Origin: Defluviitaleaceae bacterium
Lineage (GTDB): Bacteria; Bacillota; Clostridia; Lachnospirales; WRAX01
Length of the DNA stretch: 21,954 bases
Assembly (NCBI GenBank): GCA_009787945.1
Contig: WQSI01000016.1
Coordinates: forward strand, 1-21,954
Reading direction: 5' to 3'
Shown: positions 7,232-14,659 of the stretch, one piece after another
Numbering within the stretch: position 1 is the stretch's first letter
Layout: each line of letters begins with the position of its first letter
The notes under the pieces: generated by a model
The model's input: the letters and a program-made list of their open reading frames with translations, nothing else
Databases searched by the model: none
Told to the model about the DNA's origin: nothing
Position numbers and translations under genes: made by a program

Positions 7232-8134
7232 TTGAAAAAAATAGCGTTAATTTATAATCCGTTTTCAGGCGACCGAACTTTTAAAGGCGAACTTGATGTA
7301 TACACATCCACATTACAGGCGGCTGGTTTTTTGGTGCAGCCTTTCCGCCTGGACGGCAGTTTAGATTTAGGCGAATTTATAGCGTCTTTGCGGGGTTTTG
7401 ACGCAATAGCCGCATCGGGAGGGGACGGCACTGTAAACTCTGTCATCAATGAAATGGTCGCCCATGATGTGTTATTACCATTGGCAATCATCCCCAGCGG
7501 AACAGCCAACGACTTTGCCAATTTCATAGGCATGAGCGTGGGCGCGCAAGGCTTCGCAGACGCTGTAGGCGGCGGAAACACAATTCTTGCTGACATTGGG
7601 CAAGCAAATAATAAATATTTCATCAATGTCTGCGGCGCAGGGCTTTTTACCCACGTTTCCCAAAGGGTTAACGAGGGTATGAAGTCCACCTTGGGCAAGC
7701 TTGCCTATTATGTTAAGGGCTTGGAGGAAGTGCCGAATTTCCACCCCATGTCCGTTCGAATCACCAATTCAGAAAGAACGAGAGAGCTTGATATTTTCCT
7801 GTTTCTAGCACTAAACACCGCAGGAACAGGGGGCTTCCCAAAGCTCGTCCGTGATGCGTCAATTTCTGATGGCATGTTGGACTTCATCGCTATAAAAGCC
7901 TGTAATATCATGGATTTAGGCAAGCTTTTCTTTAAAATTCTGCGCCAACAGGACATTTTTAGTGACCCAAATGTAATTTATTTCCAGGATGATTTTGTAC
8001 AGGTGGAGCTTCTCGCCCCCAACCCAAGTTACGACACCTGTGACATTGACGGGGAATATGGCCCAAAATTGCCTGTGGAAATACGCAACTTGCCTAAAAA
8101 GATACCCCTAATAGTGCCAAAGGAGTTTCCATGA
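7232..8134 (+). CDS. Diacylglycerol kinase-family lipid kinase (YegS/DgkB/BmrU type)
   Basis: A 300-residue protein of the DAGK catalytic family. It shows an N-terminal IALIYNPFSG, the nucleotide-loop motif SGGDGTVNSVINE (residues 62-74) and IPSGTANDFA (about 87-96), and the C-terminal DIDGEYG of the beta-sandwich domain. These enzymes phosphorylate diacylglycerol or related lipids at the cytoplasmic face of the membrane. I chose the TTG at 7232 because GGGGGA lies 5-6 bases upstream and the protein then begins exactly at the expected KKIALIYNP; the frame extends upstream into folT only by chance. It lies 10 bases after folT and its TGA overlaps the ATG of the next (broken) gene, so it belongs to the riboswitch transcript. 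True substrate unknown. Confidence 0.88.
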   Translation: MKKIALIYNPFSGDRTFKGELDVYTSTLQAAGFLVQPFRLDGSLDLGEFIASLRGFDAIAASGGDGTVNSVINEMVAHDVLLPLAIIPSGTANDFANFIGMSVGAQGFADAVGGGNTILADIGQANNKYFINVCGAGLFTHVSQRVNEGMKSTLGKLAYYVKGLEEVPNFHPMSVRITNSERTRELDIFLFLALNTAGTGGFPKLVRDASISDGMLDFIAIKACNIMDLGKLFFKILRQQDIFSDPNVIYFQDDFVQVELLAPNPSYDTCDIDGEYGPKLPVEIRNLPKKIPLIVPKEFP

Positions 8135-8827
8135 AAATAACGGTTTTCCACGGAAGCCCAAGAAAGGGCAACACATATTTTGCCACGCAAATTTTTATGG
8201 ATGAACTTCGCAAATGAGGAAACGTTGAATTTGCGGAGTTCTTTCCACATAAAGATTTACCTAACTTTTGCACGGGTTGCGCCCTATGTCATAATGGTAA
8301 GCGCGATAAATGCCCAAACTTTCAGCACATTGACCCTATAATCAAAAGCGTAATATCGTCCGATGCGTTAATTTTTGCGACGCCCCACTATGGCGCGTCC
8401 ACCATGACTGCTAGTATGAAAAACCTGCTAGACCATTTGGATTTCTTAGTTTTGGCTGTATCTCCCTATGAGGAAATTTTTGAGAAAAAAGCATTTGTTT
8501 TGACCACTGGTGCAGGTTCAGCCGCCGCGATAAAGCCAATTAGCAAAAATTTGAAACACTGGGGCGTTAATCGCGTGTATTCCCTAGGCTTACGCATGTT
8601 GAACAACCAATGGAATAAAATGCCCGCCTCCAGGCAAGCAAAATTTGAAAAACGCCTTCGCGTGTCGGCAAAAGCGTTTTATAAATCCCGCAAAACCCTG
8701 CCACATCTTTCCACAGTGGCATTTTACCACGTAAGCAAAATGGTGGTGAAAAAAATATGTGGGCGAAGGCAACCATCCCTATGAACTATGGAAAGAGCGC
8801 GGCTACTTAAAAAAGCGACCATTTTAG
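8131..8827 (+). pseudogene. Flavodoxin-family NAD(P)H-dependent oxidoreductase, broken by a nonsense codon and a frameshift
   Basis: The ATG at 8131 overlaps the lipid kinase stop (ATGA) and has AGGAG 6 bases upstream. Reading through gives a normal FMN-reductase-like protein: MKITVFHGSPRKGNT (phosphate loop), then NFCTGCALCHNGKRDKCP, DALIFATPHYGASTMTASMKNLLDH and LTTGAGSAAA. Two lesions break it. First, an in-frame TGA at 8215-8217 after DELRK, where GGA would restore a glycine. Second, a run of seven A at 8749-8755 shifts the frame near the end; with six A the protein would continue KKYVGEGNHPYELWKERGY to a TAG at 8825-8827, a proper family C-terminus. As written the second half is an isolated frame ending at 8784. 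Two independent lesions argue for a decayed gene, but sequencing error in the homopolymer is possible. Confidence 0.82.
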
Positions 8828-8833
8828 CCAGGT

Positions 8834-9049
8834 TTATGTTTTCAGCGTCTTTTGTTTGTTTTGTAACATTATCAATGCTTTGCCCGCTCTCGTTTCTCGT
8901 GTAGAAGCTTGTTTAGCCCCGCCAACCCAATCGCAATATCCTCTTTTGTAGCCATTTGTAAGGCTGTCAAAAAAATCCTTTGCCTCTTCATCTGTTGCCA
9001 TTACGACTTTTAACTCTTCTGGTACGATAATTTCTTTGGTTTTATCCAT
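8834..9049 (-). CDS. YdeI/OmpD-associated family small protein
   Basis: A 71-residue protein. The pattern A-x2-FF-x2-L-x2-GYK-x3-C-x-W...AK...TRETRAGKAL matches the C-terminal domain of the YdeI/OmpD-associated family (bacteriocin-protection family), found alone in the short members. Its biochemical role is not well established. The start at 9049 has AAGGGG about 6 bases upstream. It lies 14 bases after murG on the same strand, so it is probably co-transcribed with it, and converges with the broken flavodoxin gene, with 6 bases between the two. Confidence 0.72.
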   Translation of the reverse strand: MDKTKEIIVPEELKVVMATDEEAKDFFDSLTNGYKRGYCDWVGGAKQASTRETRAGKALIMLQNKQKTLKT

Positions 9050-9063
9050 AATAATCCCCTTAA

Positions 9064-10125
9064 TTAGCTTTTAATAGCTACTGATTTTATGATTTTAATA
9101 ATTTCTTCCGTTCCATCTCCGTTGTTAATATTTGACATTATGCCTTTAAAGTGACTTCTGCGGGTATAGGTGTCTTTAATGGTTTCTGACAATTTATTAG
9201 CGTCCATCCCATCCTCATCCAATACCACGGAAAAGCCCTGCTTTTCAAAGCTTTGAGCATTTAAAATTTGGTCACCGCGGCTAACCTGTTTCGGGAGGGG
9301 GATTAGCACATTAGGTTTGTGCAAAGCCAGTAATTCCGCCAAGGAATTGGAGCCAGCTCGGGATATGACCAATTGGCTTGCGGCATACAAATCCCCCATG
9401 CCTTTGCTAACATATTCAAACTGGCGATATTTGCCGCTTTCAAGGGTTTTGTCAGCATTGCCTTTGCCACAAATATGGATTATGTTAAATTCTTCCAGAT
9501 GCGGCAGAGCCTGGTGCAAAACGGTATTTATTGCCACCGACCCGCTACTGCCGCCCATTACCATAATAACAGGCAATTCTTTGGTGAAGCCGCACATTTC
9601 CAGCCCTTTTGCAGACGACCCACCAAAAATTTCACGGCGCAAAGGCGTTCCTGTGTGAATCGCCTTATCAGAAGGCAAATTAGCCATGGTTTCAGGGAAA
9701 ACGCAGCAAATTTTTGAGGCATGGCGCAGAGCCAGCTTATTAGCAAGCCCCACAGTAATATCCGATTCGTGGATAACCACAGGAATTTTCAGCGTTTTGG
9801 CGGCATAAACCACAGGAACAGTCACAAATCCCCCTTTAGAAAAAACGACATCAGGTTTTATTTTTTTTAGGGCTTTTCGCGCATCTGCCACGCCCTTCAG
9901 CACACGGGCAGCGTCCGTCAAATTTTTCAAACTTAAATATCGCCGCAGTTTTCCTGACGAAATGCCATAATACGGCACTTTTTCAGCTTCCACCAAGCCC
10001 TTTTCCATGCCGTCCTTGCCACCGATATAACTAACCTCAAATCCACTTTCCTGCAAGCCTGGCATCAACGCCAAATTGCCCACAACATGCCCAGCTGTGC
10101 CGCCACCAGTCAAAACTATTTTCAT
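9064..10125 (-). CDS. murG: UDP-N-acetylglucosamine--N-acetylmuramyl-(pentapeptide) pyrophosphoryl-undecaprenol N-acetylglucosamine transferase
   Basis: A 353-residue GT-B glycosyltransferase that converts lipid I to lipid II on the inner face of the membrane, the last cytoplasmic step of peptidoglycan precursor synthesis. Motifs are MKIVLTGGGTAGHV (residues 1-14), FSKGGFVTVPVVYAA, HESDITVGLANKLA (Gram-positive form of the acceptor site), MGGSSGSVAIN (start of the second domain) and SRAGSNSLAELLAL (UDP-GlcNAc site). I chose the ATG at 10125 because the motif begins there and AAAGGTG is upstream; a TTG start 7 codons earlier is possible but adds only SRKGDE. Here murG is away from a dcw cell-wall cluster and is followed by a small YdeI-like gene. 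Confidence 0.94.
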   Translation of the reverse strand: MKIVLTGGGTAGHVVGNLALMPGLQESGFEVSYIGGKDGMEKGLVEAEKVPYYGISSGKLRRYLSLKNLTDAARVLKGVADARKALKKIKPDVVFSKGGFVTVPVVYAAKTLKIPVVIHESDITVGLANKLALRHASKICCVFPETMANLPSDKAIHTGTPLRREIFGGSSAKGLEMCGFTKELPVIMVMGGSSGSVAINTVLHQALPHLEEFNIIHICGKGNADKTLESGKYRQFEYVSKGMGDLYAASQLVISRAGSNSLAELLALHKPNVLIPLPKQVSRGDQILNAQSFEKQGFSVVLDEDGMDANKLSETIKDTYTRRSHFKGIMSNINNGDGTEEIIKIIKSVAIKS

Positions 10126-10139
10126 CTCATCACCTTTTC

Positions 10140-10168
10140 TTGACAATCTCTTTGCTTAATGATATAAT
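10140..10168 (+). promoter_or_regulatory. Consensus promoter for the flavodoxin-SCP2 gene
   Basis: TTGACA (10140-10145), exactly 17 bases, TATAAT (10163-10168): both hexamers are perfect vegetative consensus. It lies about 55 bases before the start at 10223. Confidence 0.88.
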
Positions 10169-10187
10169 ATTCTGGAAATATTAGCAA
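10159..10187 (-). promoter_or_regulatory. Possible murG promoter, overlapping the divergent one
   Basis: On the minus strand TTGCTA (10187-10182), 17-base spacer, TATCAT (10164-10159). Its -10 box overlaps the -10 box of the plus-strand promoter, so the two polymerase sites would compete. Weaker match than its partner. Confidence 0.5.
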
Positions 10188-10222
10188 GTAGAATTTTATT
10201 TTTTCGTGAGGTGCGACCAAAG

Positions 10223-11368
10223 ATGAGAATTGCAGCTATAATTGCCCCATCAGCCACAGATTTCGGGCTGAATGTTGCCGCCAAATTGGCTTGCGACACA
10301 TTGACAGAAACAGGAGAAACTGTGCAAGTTTTCAACTTGGACACCCTTGGCGTTGGAATTTACAACGGCACGGATATAACCCGCACCCGCGACATTATGG
10401 AGGGCATAAAAACCGCTGATGGCGTAATATTCGCCTTTTCGGCACTTTTTGGCTTGCCTTCCTCCTCTCTCGTCGCCTTTTTGGAATATTTTAGCAACAC
10501 TGCCCACGAAAACGCTTTAGATGGCAAGCCTTGCTTGATTTTAGGGATTTCGGAAAACGGAGGAGAGCGGTCAGCTTTGGAAATACTATCTCAAGGCATA
10601 TTAGAATTGGGCGGTTTTGATGTGGTACGCATTGGGCTTAACGCATCTGTTGCGTCAGTTGCCCAAAAAAGCATGATAGAGCTAATCGAGCGGCAGTCCG
10701 AAGATTTTTATAGAATTTTGCGTCAAAACCGTAAATATGTGTTGCCGCGCCAACAATCAAATGCCGCGTCTAGGCAAACAATCCAAGAAATACCTCAGGA
10801 GCGTGATTATCAACCCCGTCCACAACCGAAAACACAGCCAGAACCACGCCGTCTGCCCACTGTCAGCGTTGGGGATTTATACAAAAAACACAACCTAGAC
10901 AACATGAGCGGGGAACAGCAACAGGATATAAACAAAATTTCTGCAATGTTTGCTAAAAAATATGTAAGCGGTGATGATGCAATTGTGGAGCAAGAGCAGC
11001 CCGTATCCATCACAACCCCAGTAAATTCAGGATTTGCAGGGGAGCGGAATATTAAACAACTAACCGCTGCCCTCCCCCATCATTTTAACACCCAGCTGGC
11101 AAAAGACTTAGAGACCGTAATCCAGTTGAATATCACAGGCATGGACGGATTTACAGGCCACATTGCCATTTCAAACCAAGAATGTTTTTTTTACGAATGG
11201 GAAGCCGAGAAAAACGACATTATTGTCATAACTGATGCCAAGGTTTGGGGAGATGTGCTGCGCAAAAAAATAACCGCTCAAAAGGCGTTTATGATGGGTC
11301 AGTTAAAGGTTCGGGGCAATTTTGTTTTGCTAACTAAGTTTGACCAACTTTTTAACGCTTTGGTGTAG
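10223..11368 (+). CDS. Flavodoxin-like / SCP2 sterol-carrier domain fusion protein
   Basis: A 381-residue two-domain protein. Residues 1-170 follow a flavodoxin/NADPH-dependent FMN reductase fold: MRIAAIIAPSATDFGLNVA at the phosphate loop, ADGVIFAFSALFGLPSSSL, and CLILGISENGGERSA. Residues 171-275 form a low-complexity linker rich in Gln, Pro and Arg (PRPQPKTQPEPRR). Residues about 280-381 match the SCP2 lipid-binding domain, with DIIVITDAKVWGDVLRKK, AFMMGQLKVRGN and a terminal FDQLFNAL. SCP2 domains bind hydrophobic ligands; what this pair does together is unknown to me. The ATG at 10223 is preferred, with GAGGTG 9 bases upstream; a GTG at 10211 would overlap that site. Followed by an ABC exporter gene 38 bases on. 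Confidence 0.82.
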   Translation: MRIAAIIAPSATDFGLNVAAKLACDTLTETGETVQVFNLDTLGVGIYNGTDITRTRDIMEGIKTADGVIFAFSALFGLPSSSLVAFLEYFSNTAHENALDGKPCLILGISENGGERSALEILSQGILELGGFDVVRIGLNASVASVAQKSMIELIERQSEDFYRILRQNRKYVLPRQQSNAASRQTIQEIPQERDYQPRPQPKTQPEPRRLPTVSVGDLYKKHNLDNMSGEQQQDINKISAMFAKKYVSGDDAIVEQEQPVSITTPVNSGFAGERNIKQLTAALPHHFNTQLAKDLETVIQLNITGMDGFTGHIAISNQECFFYEWEAEKNDIIVITDAKVWGDVLRKKITAQKAFMMGQLKVRGNFVLLTKFDQLFNALV

Positions 11369-11381
11369 AACCACACACCTA

Positions 11382-11408
11382 ACTTTTAATAAGCGGGGGG
11401 TTAAAAGT
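11382..11408 (+). promoter_or_regulatory. Hairpin presenting the ABC exporter ribosome site
   Basis: ACTTTTAA (11382-11389) pairs perfectly with TTAAAAGT (11401-11408). The loop holds GGGGGG (11395-11400), the probable ribosome site, and the stem overlaps the GTG start codon at 11407. This could tune translation of the exporter; it is AT-rich and may only be weakly stable. Confidence 0.4.
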
Positions 11409-13167
11409 GAAAATTCTGTTAAGAATTGCAAAAGAGGCTAAAAAATACCGTGTTTTGTTGATTATTGCCATGTTCAGCACCCTTTCGGTGACGGGGCTAA
11501 ACCTTGCCGCGCCTATGCTTCTGCGAGATATGATTGCCATTGTGTCCGACGGCATCACTGAAAACGGCTTGGGGCGGGTAGGCACAATCGCGCTGATGTT
11601 GCTTGGGCTGTATCTGTTGCGCGTGGTTTTTCGTTTTATGGCAAGCTATCTTGCCCATGTTGCCGCCTGGAATTTGGTTCACGAAATCCGCCAAAAAGTG
11701 TATAACACCATACAAAGTTTCTCTATGCGGTTTTTCCATAATAAGCAGACTGGGGAGCTGATGACGCGGGTTGTTGCAGACACAGACCAGTTTGAGCTAA
11801 TGTACGCCCACATAATCCCCGACATGATGACGAATTTCTTCACCCTCATCGGGGTTACGACAATTTTGTTCGTTATCAACCCACAGCTTGCCCTGTTGAC
11901 GCTGATACCTGTACCCTTTATCCTTCTAAGCGGCTGGATTTTTACTAAGAAAGTCCGCCCGAAATTTCGTTTGCTACAAAAAACCCGCGGGGAAATGAAC
12001 GCCCAATTACAGGATAACCTTTCTGGCATAAAAGAAATACAGGCTTTTGGACAGCAAGAACGTGCAAGCGGCAATTTTCGGGATAAAAACTGGCATTATA
12101 TCAGCACCATGCTAAAAGCCTTAAAAACGTCAGCAGTTTTCCACCCCACTGTGGAATTTATCACGGCGTTAGGCACGGTTATTGTGGTGGGCTTCGGCGG
12201 GTTTATGGCGTTTCATCAAGGTTTGCCCGCGGCGGATATAGTGGCGTTTTTGCTGTATCTTGCCCTGTTTTTTGCCCCAATCACTGGGCTTGCCAATCTG
12301 CTTGAAGCGGCAAGCCAGGCTCTTGCAGGAGCAGAGCGGGTTATTGAAATTTTAGACGAGCCAGAAAATGTAGTAGACGCTGAAAACGCTGTAGATATAG
12401 GTGTCGCCGAAGGCGGAATAAATTTTGAAAGTGTTGATTTTGCTTACATAGATGACGTAGTGATTTTGAATGATATTTCATTCCAGATAAAGCCTGGTAT
12501 GATGGTGGCTTTTGTGGGGGCAACTGGTGTCGGTAAATCCACAATGACCCAGTTAATAAGCCGTTTCTACGACCCCACAGCAGGGCGCATTACCATTGAT
12601 GGTCACGACCTAAAAAGCATAACTTTGAATAGTTTGCGCAAAAACGTGTCCGTTGTTCTCCAAGATACCTTTTTATTTAACGGCACAATAGCCCAAAACA
12701 TCGCCCTTTCGTCGCCCAATGCTTCCATTGAGGAAATTGAAGCTGCCGCCAAAATCGCTCGTATCCATAATGATATTGAAGCCATGCCTGACGGCTACCA
12801 AACCCAAGTTGGCGAACGAGGTTTGCGCCTGTCTGGCGGACAAAAACAGCGCATGGCAATCGCCCGCGCTGTCTTATGTAAAGCTCCCGTGCTTATTTTA
12901 GACGAAGCAACTGCAAGTGTGGATGTGGAAACCGAAATGCAAATACAGCAAGCAATTAGCGAAATCGCAGGAACGAGGACAATAATCGCAATTGCCCACC
13001 GCCTTTCCACCATACGAAATGCTGACGTTATCCATGTTTTTGAAAACGGAAGGATTGTACAAAGCGGCAACCACACCGAACTTATAGCGCAAGAGGGCGT
13101 TTATAGGCGCATGTGTAAGGCGCAAGATTCTGCTGTTAATACAGAAATAGACGAGGTGCGCAAATGA
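11407..13167 (+). CDS. ABC exporter, fused membrane and ATPase domains (MsbA/LmrA type)
   Basis: A 586-residue half-transporter expected to work as a dimer in the cytoplasmic membrane. Residues about 15-305 hold six membrane helices of the type I exporter fold. The ATPase domain begins near 337 with INFESVDFAY and has Walker A GATGVGKS (371-378), Q-loop VVLQD (417-420), signature LSGGQ (475-479), Walker B LILDE (496-500) and the switch histidine H531 in AIAHRLST. All catalytic residues are intact. The start is GTG at 11407 with GGGGGG 6 bases upstream. The TGA overlaps the ATG of a small lipoprotein gene. Substrate cannot be read; this family exports lipids, drugs or peptides. Confidence 0.92.
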   Translation: MKILLRIAKEAKKYRVLLIIAMFSTLSVTGLNLAAPMLLRDMIAIVSDGITENGLGRVGTIALMLLGLYLLRVVFRFMASYLAHVAAWNLVHEIRQKVYNTIQSFSMRFFHNKQTGELMTRVVADTDQFELMYAHIIPDMMTNFFTLIGVTTILFVINPQLALLTLIPVPFILLSGWIFTKKVRPKFRLLQKTRGEMNAQLQDNLSGIKEIQAFGQQERASGNFRDKNWHYISTMLKALKTSAVFHPTVEFITALGTVIVVGFGGFMAFHQGLPAADIVAFLLYLALFFAPITGLANLLEAASQALAGAERVIEILDEPENVVDAENAVDIGVAEGGINFESVDFAYIDDVVILNDISFQIKPGMMVAFVGATGVGKSTMTQLISRFYDPTAGRITIDGHDLKSITLNSLRKNVSVVLQDTFLFNGTIAQNIALSSPNASIEEIEAAAKIARIHNDIEAMPDGYQTQVGERGLRLSGGQKQRMAIARAVLCKAPVLILDEATASVDVETEMQIQQAISEIAGTRTIIAIAHRLSTIRNADVIHVFENGRIVQSGNHTELIAQEGVYRRMCKAQDSAVNTEIDEVRK

Positions 13168-13337
13168 ACAGGCGAATTTTTATAATCGGATTAGCAATTC
13201 TGCTTTTGACTTCTTGCGTCCAACCCGCAACCTACCAACAAGCCTATATAGACCTTCTTTCCCAATATCGCACCGAAACCGTTTATTTAGAGGCAGAAGA
13301 AGGTTGGATTTATATGGGCATCATTCAAATATTTTAA
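13164..13337 (+). CDS. Short putative lipoprotein, probably truncated
   Basis: A 57-residue frame whose ATG overlaps the ABC exporter stop (ATGA), so it is translationally coupled. It has a clean lipoprotein signal: MNRRIFIIGLAILLLTSC, with the lipobox LTSC and Cys18 as the lipid anchor. The mature part, VQPATYQQAYIDLLSQYR and onward, is only about 39 residues and ends abruptly with GIIQIF, where the DNA becomes AT-rich and leads into the nuclease gene. I infer that the gene once was longer and lost its 3' part when the AT-rich segment arrived. It could instead be a genuine small lipoprotein accompanying the exporter. Confidence 0.62.
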   Translation: MNRRIFIIGLAILLLTSCVQPATYQQAYIDLLSQYRTETVYLEAEEGWIYMGIIQIF

Positions 13338-13389
13338 GAGAACTTTTGGGGGTATCAATTATGTAAAGATTGTGGGGTGATTTAATCTG

Positions 13390-14433
13390 ATGAGTGAAGA
13401 AACCCAAGTAGCCACATCAATTGATAGGGACATAAGAAAACAGATAATGCAAGCGATTAGAATATCTCATAAAAAATACTTATCTTCGTTAGAAGCGGAT
13501 AAAATTACTTTGCTTGAAAAACGTTTCAAGAACCTATATATTAAATTGAGGAACAACCTATCAAGAAAAGAGTTTGCTTCTTTGAATAGCTTGAAAGGAA
13601 TACCCTTGATAACAAAGATTATTTCGGGCTTGCACGATGACATAAAACGTCTGGGCTTGAAGGAACATGACTTTAAGCATGAAATACTTCTTTTGTGCAG
13701 ATTTGTTCGTGCCAGAATCGAACAAAATCTTGATACGAAGTATGATGACCAATGTAATTACAGCGAATCATTATTAAATTGCTATCTCGATTTGATGATT
13801 TCTCTGACGACTAGAAAAAGCCTTAAAGAGATTGAAGCGTATCCTGATTTTCTTGTAAATCCGATAACAAACCAAAAAATGGAATTAGATGTGCTGTTTG
13901 AGGGTTTTAAGATTGCTTTTGAATTTCAAGGAGAAACTCATTACACAGATGAAAAAACCAAAGTAAAAGACCGAGAAAAGTTATTGCAGTGTAGTGAAGA
14001 AAACATTATTTTGGTTCCAATAAATGCTTTCCAATTAAATTCATCGAAAATACTTGATTTGATTGCAAATTCCATTAAGGACTTTTTGAATCTCGGATTA
14101 GTTGCTGATGAGTTAATAAACAGAAAGCACACAGTAACTACCATCAACTGTAGCAAAGCGGCACTGTCGAATTACTTCAAAGTTCTACAACGATTAAAGG
14201 TTGCAACTCTTGTGTTTGGTTCTATATTCGAAGAACTTGATGTGAGAGCTGTTAGATACATTGAAACACAAAGTAGACGTTCACCTATAACGACTTCGAC
14301 AAATGCTCCACGTGCGTTTGATAGCGGACTTGACCACGATTTCAGAGATTTGTATATGGTTGTTCCTAATATGAATAAAGTTTCAAAGGGGCAATCACCT
14401 AAATTCAGCAATCGACACACCAAAAAAATCTGA
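13390..14433 (+). CDS. Putative PD-(D/E)XK nuclease, AT-rich accessory gene
   Basis: A 347-residue protein. The first 120 residues are helical and charged and not recognised. The centre carries a restriction-endonuclease-like core: E127 in YSESLLNCYLDL, then E165-L-D167 in KMELDVLFEGF, then E178-F-Q180 in IAFEFQGETHY, followed by D194, K197 and C201 in KDREKLLQC. The order helix-acid, (E/D)xD, ExQ, G-x2-HY is that of PD-(D/E)XK enzymes in which Gln replaces the last Lys. The C-terminal 110 residues are unrecognised and end in a basic tail (RHTKKI). Base use stands out: two hand-counted 60-base lines are 32-33% GC, against about 50-52% for single lines of the exporter gene and recG, and Arg is mostly AGA. 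This suggests horizontal transfer. No methylase or toxin partner is adjacent. The ribosome site GGGGTGA is 9 bases upstream. Confidence 0.68.
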   Translation: MSEETQVATSIDRDIRKQIMQAIRISHKKYLSSLEADKITLLEKRFKNLYIKLRNNLSRKEFASLNSLKGIPLITKIISGLHDDIKRLGLKEHDFKHEILLLCRFVRARIEQNLDTKYDDQCNYSESLLNCYLDLMISLTTRKSLKEIEAYPDFLVNPITNQKMELDVLFEGFKIAFEFQGETHYTDEKTKVKDREKLLQCSEENIILVPINAFQLNSSKILDLIANSIKDFLNLGLVADELINRKHTVTTINCSKAALSNYFKVLQRLKVATLVFGSIFEELDVRAVRYIETQSRRSPITTSTNAPRAFDSGLDHDFRDLYMVVPNMNKVSKGQSPKFSNRHTKKI

Positions 14434-14659
14434 ATACCAACATTTTAAACGACTAACTAGCTCCTAGTTGCTTTTTATATAGATTTAGGTCAGATGGAAT
14501 TATCAACTATCCACCCTTTTTGATGCGACAAAATCGAAAGACGGTGATTTCTATACTTTGCATAGAAGGCTACATGTTGGTAGCAGAAAGCGAGTATCAT
14601 CGAATTATGAGCACTATTTTCACGCCTGTTTCTGACAGCGAAACCCCGCAGCCGCTTCG
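14434..14659 (+). other. Non-coding gap after the nuclease gene
   Basis: No convincing gene. One frame without stops runs to TAA 14661-14663 and would read ...MLVAESEYHRIMSTIFTPV near its end, and another holds DATKSKDGDFYTLH. Neither has a ribosome site. They may be remnants of an older gene interrupted by the AT-rich segment. The only clear signal is the terminator-like hairpin at 14455-14476. Confidence 0.4.
14455..14476 (+). terminator. Possible terminator after the nuclease gene
   Basis: AACTAG (14455-14460), loop CTC, CTAGTT (14464-14469), then GC and five T. The stem is short (6 bp) and AT-rich, so it would be weak, but it stands 21 bases after the nuclease stop in the right orientation. 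Confidence 0.5.

Noticed and set aside
7252..7698. 148-codon minus-strand frame opposite the lipid kinase
   Set aside because: No domain, no ribosome site; the opposite strand encodes the conserved catalytic motifs.
8215..8217. In-frame TGA as selenocysteine or as reassigned glycine codon
   Set aside because: TGA ends the lipid kinase and ABC exporter genes here, so it is a normal stop; the position is not a redox site and a second lesion exists in the same gene.
11679..12074. 131-codon minus-strand frame opposite the ABC exporter
   Set aside because: Shadow of the conserved transporter membrane domain.
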